From positions 806,001 through 870,000 of the forward strand of contig NW_024589898.1 in NCBI RefSeq assembly GCF_018446385.1: 64,000 bases of DNA. The letters run 5' to 3'. The notes beneath the pieces were generated by a model. That model was given only the letters and a program-made list of their open reading frames with translations, did not search any database and was not told the origin of the DNA. The stretch's first letter is position 1, and every line of letters starts with the position of its first letter. Below are positions 58,480 to 64,000 of this stretch, piece after piece. Origin of the DNA: Zingiber officinale (lineage: Eukaryota > Streptophyta > Magnoliopsida > Zingiberales > Zingiberaceae). The position numbers and the translations under genes were made by a program.

Positions 58480-60507
58480 GGCCAGTTCTTCTCATCCCGA
58501 AATCCTTAGGCCCCTGGTATACTACCATGCGATCTCGTTTGAACAACGGATTTTGATATTTTGGTGACAATTTGAAATCCCGAGGATATCGAGTTCGCTA
58601 GCTGGTCCTCGGCCACCACCGCAGTGGTTTCGTGTCTTCGCGACCAATTTACATCTGCGGTTCCCGTCCATCCTTTTATAGCGGGCGTCGCAATTATTTT
58701 GGCGTGCCGCTCGGAAGTTTAGTACCAAACACCTTCGTCTCCTCTGCGGCGTTGTCGTTTTGTTCAAGATTCACAACATTCCCCTCCCGGAGGTCTTCTT
58801 TATTTCTATTATCCTAAGCAAGCCGAGGCACCTTTATGTTCCAAGCTCGGCCCGGTTCAGTCTTCTTCAATAAACTACCCACTTCCAATAAACATTGGAA
58901 GGACTATTATTTCTACCTCCGCATGCCCAACTTTCCGACCCAGTGGCAAGTCACTACCTCCCTCCCGAAGAAATTCAAGAACCGACCGGACTATCTTCAC
59001 GCCACAAATGTACTACCGGTCTACGACTTGACATCAACAAGCTTCTTCACGAGGGAGTGATGTACATTTTTGGGCTGAGTCCTATACGGACCCCACTTCC
59101 GACCGGCTTCGGTAAGAACTTTGCTTTGGCACTTGCTTTAATTGCTAACTGATTTCTTTTTCTCTTCATGCAGACATCGTCATGGACTCGTGATGGCCGG
59201 CGTTCTAAAGAGAAAGGCAGAATGGAGACGCTGGGTATTCAGCCGGTCGGTTCTCACGAAGGAGAAAGCGGCACCCAGGCTGAATCGGCCGGCCTCTCAA
59301 CAGCATGTGGACAGCGGCGCTACCCCCTCCAGGGAACCAACGGCCCCCGAGGAAGGGTCCGTTCGGGAGGAGGATCAGCCACTGCAAAAGAGACGCCGAG
59401 TGGAGACCCCGCTACGCTCGGCTACCTCCGCGGTCCAACCCTCTGACCGGGCCGCCTCGACTGCGAAAGGGAAGGCGGTGCCCGAGATCATCGACCGGAC
59501 GCCTTGACGACGACGCTCGGTCGAGGCCACTCGTCGACACTCTCCCCCGCTCGCTTCGGTCAACGTTCGACCATCCATTCGCGGTCTTCTGCGCGATCCC
59601 GGGCGATCCCTGGTCACGGCCGCACAATATGGTTACTCTTCATCTTCCGATCAAGAGGGGCGGGGACCGTGCCCGAGCACACCGTTACTTTGAAAGGGCC
59701 CGACGCTCGGGCGCGCGTAGCTCTTATCCCTCTCCAGGACTTAGCCAACAGCGACAGGCAATCGGCTACGGGGGTAAGTTCTTCGTTGTTTTTTGTTTTT
59801 TGTTTTACCTAAAATATTTCCGCTCGGCTTCTAACAACTGCGCCTTCTCGTTTCAGAGGTGGGTGGAAGAGATAGCAGTTTCCAACCGTCTGGCTATGGC
59901 GGACGAGGAGATAAGACAACTGCGGGCGGCAGGTGGTCCGAGCGGCTCCCAAGGACCTTCCTACTCCGAGTTGCAAAAAGAGCTGAAGAAAACTCAAACT
60001 CTGCTAGCTGCTGAGCAGAAGAAAACAGCTGATCAGGCCCACGCCCTAGCCGAGTCCGAGCGACAGGTCAAGTCGCTTGACACAAAGATAACTCTGGCCA
60101 CCACTCGGAAGAACACAGCCATCTCCGATCTGGAGAAGAAAAACGTGGAGGCCCGGGGCCTGGAGTTGAAGATAAAGGAGCTGACGGAGCAGCTCGACCG
60201 CGCGGCCGATGCGGAGAAGATTGAACGTCTGAATGAGGCCCTGACAAGCTCCCAGGCAACCTTCAAGGAATACCAGGATGCCGAGCCGAGCCGAGTCGCC
60301 GCTCTCCGACAAAGTTACATCCGATCGCCCGAGTTCTCGGAGAAAATTTGCGAGCGGATGTACTCGGCTTTCGACCTGGCAATTACGGCCACTATGACCT
60401 ATCTGAAGTCGAAGGGCCTTCTTCCGGAGTCCACCAATATTCCAGCCGGCGATCAAGTGGAGCTCCTGAGCAACATTCCGAGGGACCTCTACGACTACAT
60501 CGAGTAA
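58480..60507 (+). mobile_element. Antisense extra ORF (aORF) region of Tat-like element 2
   Basis: Runs opposite to pol. An N-terminal part with NKHWKDYYFYLRMP and LHEGVMYIFGLSPIRTP resembles the putative gypsy-type transposon family (PF04195, from memory). A basic/acidic linker follows, then a long coiled coil with SQGPSYSELQKELKKTQTLL and LKIKELTEQLDRAADAEK, and a C-terminal AFDLAITATMTYLKSKGLLP. The last ORF stretch ends at 60507. Intron-like spacers with GT/AG edges lie at about 59114-59172 and 59775-59857, at positions comparable to those in element 1. Function unknown in this family. The copy has some breaks and is treated as a fossil. Confidence 0.78.
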
Positions 60508-60849
60508 TTTTTGTAATTTCGCCACTCGGCTGAACATGAACCTTTTTGTACTTAGGCCACTCGACCTAAGGTTCTAATTTTAATGAAATGCTTTCCTTTC
60601 GTGTACCCTATCTTTTTGCACTGTTCCCTGGCTAACACTTGTACGGTCCGCTCGTCTTCTATCACATCATACCTTGGGCATTCGAGGTGCATTCTTCCAG
60701 AATGAAGTGTTTTCCCCAGCTCTTCCGTCCGGCCGAATATCAATCTGGGCTGCTAGCCAGAATCGCTCGCTATAAGCCGATCCGAACCTTTTATACCTCG
60801 AGTCCGATCGGAAAATAGCTTCGGTCTGAATCGGCGGGGAATACGAATA
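60508..60849 (-). mobile_element. Tat-like element 2: spacer between aORF and tandem array
   Basis: Non-coding sequence downstream of the aORF, with a T-rich, polyadenylation-like stretch at about 60510-60600. Nothing else recognised. Confidence 0.5.
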
Positions 60850-61685
60850 ATCGCAGTGTCGACGATATTCCGCTCGGATTATTTATAGATGCCGGCTCGT
60901 CTCTTGATTTTCCGCGCGGATATTTATAGCCGGTCGGCGCGGCTCTCGATCTTTAACGACGGAGCTCGTCGGTATTCCGCTCGGAGGGTTTATAGACGCC
61001 GGCTCGTCTCTTGATTTTTAACGACGGTGCTCGTCGGCGCGGATATTTATAGCCGGTCGGCGCGGCTCTCGATCTTTAACGACGGGGCTCGTCGGTATTC
61101 CGCTCGGAGGGTTTATAGACGCCGGCTCGTCTCTTGATTTTTAACGACGGTGCTCGTCGGCGCGGATATTTATAGCCGGTCGGCGCGGCTCTCGATCTTT
61201 AACGACGGAGCTCGTCGGTATTCCGCTCGGAGGGTTTATAGACGCCGGCTCGTCTCTTGATTTTTAACGACGGTGCTCGTCGGCGCGGCTCTCGATCTTT
61301 AACGACGGAGCTCGTCGGTATTCCGCTCGGAGGGTTTATAGACGCCGGCTCGTCTCTTGATTTTTAACGACGGTGCTCGTCGGCGCGGATATTTATAGCC
61401 GGTCGGCGCGGCTCTCGATCTTTAACGACGGAGCTCGTCGGTATTCCGCTCGGAGGGGTTATAGACGCCGGCTCGTCTCTTGATTTTTAACGACGGTGCT
61501 CGTCGGCGCGGATATTTATAGCCGGTCGGCGCGGCTCTCGATCTTTAACGACGGAGCTCGTCGGTATTCCGCTCGGAGGGTTTATAGACGCCGGCTCGTC
61601 TCTTGATTTTTAACGACGGTGCTCGTCGGCGCGGATATTTATAGCCGGTCGGCGCGGCTCTGCGGTTTAACGTCTGGGCTAGACG
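60850..61685. repeat. Tandem array, 123-bp unit, about 6.5 copies
   Basis: The marker GGTATTCCGCTCGGAGGG starts at 60971, 61094, 61217, 61317, 61440 and 61563, i.e. 123-bp steps with one 100-bp unit lacking an internal 23-bp segment. Each unit itself holds two related halves (CGGCTCGTCTCTTGATTTTT and GCGGCTCTCGATCTTT with TAACGACGG). Copies are nearly identical, which suggests recent amplification. It lies between integrase and the aORF. Confidence 0.95.
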
Positions 61686-61699
61686 GCCGTCAAGGCTAA

Positions 61700-61950
61700 T
61701 TTTGACACTTCCGTTCGGAGTTGCTCTTCGCCTTTCCCCCAGCTTGGATAATGCCCTCCTGGCCGCACGGCTCAGGATCTACTTCATCGAGTATTTTGGC
61801 TCGGATAATATACCTCCGTTCGAAGGGTACGGGGCCTTCGATCTTCGAGCGTTTGGCTTGACCAATTTAATTCCGGCCGAACGGCACGGGTTATTTGCTT
61901 ACAAGTCTAACCACATAAACCTCCCGGCCGATCGGCCTGGGGGCCTTCGC
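61700..61950 (-). mobile_element. Tat-like element 2: 3' untranslated part of pol
   Basis: Sequence between the tandem array and the recognisable integrase C-terminus. No further domain seen. Confidence 0.5.
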
Positions 61951-63110
61951 CACGATGATAATGCCTTATATTCGCTCCTTTGACTTTTCATCTCGCATTT
62001 CAAGTATTTAGTGAAAACAGGGGTGATTCTGGAGAACCTTTCACGCTTCGGTAAGGCTGGAGGTGGTTCGCTCCACGGTCTATCTAGTCCGTCCTCATCC
62101 TCCGGATAATGTCTGGCGAGCGAGCTTCTCGATGATTTTGAAAGGGCCTGCCCATGGCGCTTCAAGCTTGCCGACGTCGCCGACCGGCTTGACTTTCTTC
62201 CAGACGAGATCGCCGACTTGGAACGATCTGGGAATTACGCGCCGGTTGTAGTTTTGCTTCATCCGCTGACGGTACGCCATCAGCCGAACGGACGCCTTTG
62301 CCCTCTCCTCTTCTACCAAGTCCAGCTCTATGTTTCTTCGTTCGGTGTTGTCATCATCATAGTTCTGGATCCTGGCTGACTCAACGCCGACTTCGACCGG
62401 TATGACAGCCTCACCGCCATATACCAAATGGAACGGTGTGACTCCCGTCCCTTCTTTTGGCGTCGTTCGGATAGCCCACAAGACGCTCGGCACCTCGTCC
62501 GGCCAACTCCCTCCTAAATGGTCGAGCCGAGCGCGCAGAATACGAAGAATTTCCCGGTTGGCGACTTCAGCTTGACCGTTGCTCTGAGGATATGCTCAAT
62601 GCCGTAGCTTTGGCACCAATCCTCCAACATCTTCCCTGTGAACTGCCGCCCGTTGTCGGACACCAATCGGCGAGGGATGCCGAACCGACAAATGATGTGC
62701 TGCCAAATGAATTTTTTAACCATTTGCTCAGTGATCTTTGCCAGCGGCTCGGCCTCCACCCACTTGGAGAAATAGTCTACCGCCACTAGTAAAAATTTCC
62801 TCTGCCCGATCGCCATCGGAAATGGACCTACAATATCCATTCCCCACTGATCGAACGGACATGAGATGGTTGATGCCTTCATCTCCTCTGCCGGTCGGTG
62901 GGAGAAGTTGTGATACTTCTGGCATGGAAGGCTGTAGAGCAGCATCTGCTTGTAAAGTTGGCCAAAAGTATCCGGCCAAAAGGATCTTCTGCTAACGACG
63001 TCCGCCCGGATGACCTCCACATGATCCTTGATGTACTTCCTGGAGGATGTGCTGAGTCCTCGAGCTTACACATTTTAGCAGAGGGCGCGAGAAAGCTTTC
63101 TTGTAAAGCT
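61950..63110 (-). mobile_element. Tat-like integrase region
   Basis: Minus-strand text shows the zinc-finger side (HILQEVHQGSCGGHPGGR) and the rve core with WGMDIVGPFP, FLLVAVDYFSKWVEAEPL and RRLVSDNGRQFTG. The C-terminal part carries VLWAIRTTPKEGTGVTPF, LVYGGEAVIPVE and FQVGDLVWKKV. Typical Ty3/gypsy Tat integrase, broken. Confidence 0.92.
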
Positions 63111-63199
63111 GATCTCCGATGAGTGTAAACCGACCGGCTCTTCTTCTGAGGAGCCGGGCTGCATATTCATCGGATGGTGTGGTGCCCGAACGGAGGAAT

Positions 63200-63940
63200 T
63201 CTATAATAGGTGTCCTCCAGTCACTTGGAAACGCGAGGCCTTGCATCCGGTCGACATGCGCCACCATCAGCGTTTTTTCAATTGGCTGCTGAATGGCGAT
63301 CGGCGTTATTGAGCTCGCGAGTTTGGCCAACTCATCGGCCGCCTGGTTCTCCGTTCGGGGAATCTTCTGAATAAGCACCTCTCGGAAAGTAGCTTTGAGT
63401 TTCTCAAAGGCCTCAGCGTAGAGTTTAAGCCGAACACAGTTGATTTCAAAGGTGCCGGAAAGTTGCTGAGCGGCCAACTGTGAATCCGAATAGAGAGTTA
63501 CCCGACCGGCCCCCACATGTCGTGCCGCCTGTAATCCGGCTATAAGGGCCTCATACTCTGCCTCATTGTTGGTGGCCTTGTAGTCCAGCCGGACGGATAG
63601 GTGCATCTTTTCTTCTTGCGGTGAGATAAGTAATATCCCAATCCCGCTTCCGAGTCGAGTGGAAGACCCATCCACATATATCTTCCACAGAGCTTCCGGC
63701 TCGGGCCTCTGCACTTCGGTCACAAAATCAGCCAAGGATTGGGCCTGGATGTCGAATTCGCTTAGCTCCGTCGTCCACTTGATAAGCCGCCGACGCTCGG
63801 ATTCAAGACTCTCGAGGGAGTTGGTCATGACAATGATTGTGTGGGCCAAGAAGTTCATGCGAAGCCTCCTAGCGGCTAGAACCAATGCGAAAGCAAGCTT
63901 CTTGAGACCAGTGTAGCGAGATTCAAGATCTTTCAAAATA
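63200..63940 (-). mobile_element. Tat-like archaeal-type RNase H region
   Basis: Minus-strand text shows the end of the RT-linked RNase H (YTGLKKLAFALVLAARRLR, HTIIVMTN). A second RNase H follows with IYVDGSSTRLGSGIGI, NNEAEYEALIAGLQAA, LYSDSQLAAQQLSG and RTENQAADELAKLAS. This second, archaeal-type RNase H is a hallmark of the Tat lineage. Confidence 0.93.
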
Positions 63941-64000
63941 TGGCTCTAGAAATACACCGACTGCTCCTCACCGTTCGAGCCTACAAGTTCAGTTGACGAC

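Larger units (their letters stand above)
56995..64000 (-). mobile_element. Ty3/gypsy Tat-like retrotransposon 2, continues past window end
   Basis: Minus-strand element seen from its 3' end: 3' LTR, polypurine tract, antisense extra ORF, 123-bp tandem array, integrase, then archaeal-type RNase H and the end of the RT-linked RNase H. The extra RNase H and antisense ORF place it in the Tat lineage (Retand-like). The pol part is broken, with a few breaks. RT, protease, gag and 5' LTR lie beyond the window. Confidence 0.9.

Overview
This is nuclear DNA of a flowering plant. The host genes are intron-rich with GT-AG introns and their products match plant families: RopGAP, sucrose-phosphate phosphatase, a PLS-class PPR protein and a plant-type AAPT. 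The rest is nested LTR retrotransposons. The strong 5'-to-3' fall in GC within the PPR gene and the GC-rich first exons of the RopGAP and CCT genes suggest a monocot. A ginger-like non-grass monocot is my guess and cannot be proved from the window.

Layout. 1-8948: a Ty1/copia element on the minus strand with 2.4-kb LTRs, its 3' LTR cut by the window edge, sitting inside a Ty3/gypsy (Tat-like) element. 8949-18091: the rest of that Tat-like element, with a short pol piece, a ~37-39-bp tandem array, an antisense extra ORF split by two solo LTRs (each with a perfect 5-bp target duplication), and a 3' LTR. 18092-20590: repeat debris and AT-rich DNA. 20600-28290: an RBL19/TMEM115 rhomboid-like gene (minus) carrying two Au-like SINEs with recognisable target duplications. 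29587-32227: a CRIB-RhoGAP gene (minus). 34453-36694: sucrose-phosphate phosphatase (plus). 37877-38748: a Tat-like solo LTR with a CTATC duplication. 39299-42177: choline-phosphate cytidylyltransferase, CCT (minus). 42465-44411: an intronless PPR gene (plus) with a decaying DYW tail behind its stop. 46706-56184: aminoalcoholphosphotransferase, AAPT (plus, 18 coding exons), with an RTE-like LINE in intron 4. 56995-64000: a second Tat-like element on the minus strand, running out of the window, with an antisense extra ORF and a 123-bp tandem array.

How the genes relate. CCT makes CDP-choline, and AAPT uses CDP-choline or CDP-ethanolamine to make phosphatidylcholine or phosphatidylethanolamine. 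These consecutive Kennedy-pathway steps lie about 4.5 kb apart, divergently oriented, with only the PPR gene between them. CCT and the PPR gene have start codons 287 bp apart and probably share a promoter region. The other host genes (Golgi-type RBL19, RopGAP, SPP) have no obvious functional link.

Limits. Exon borders were set by hand from reading frame, splice sites and remembered family sequences. The first coding exon of the RBL19-like gene was not found. LTR identities and ages are estimates by eye. I saw no unmistakable new system. The best leads are the CCT-AAPT linkage, the antisense gene shared by the two Tat-like elements, and the decaying DYW domain.
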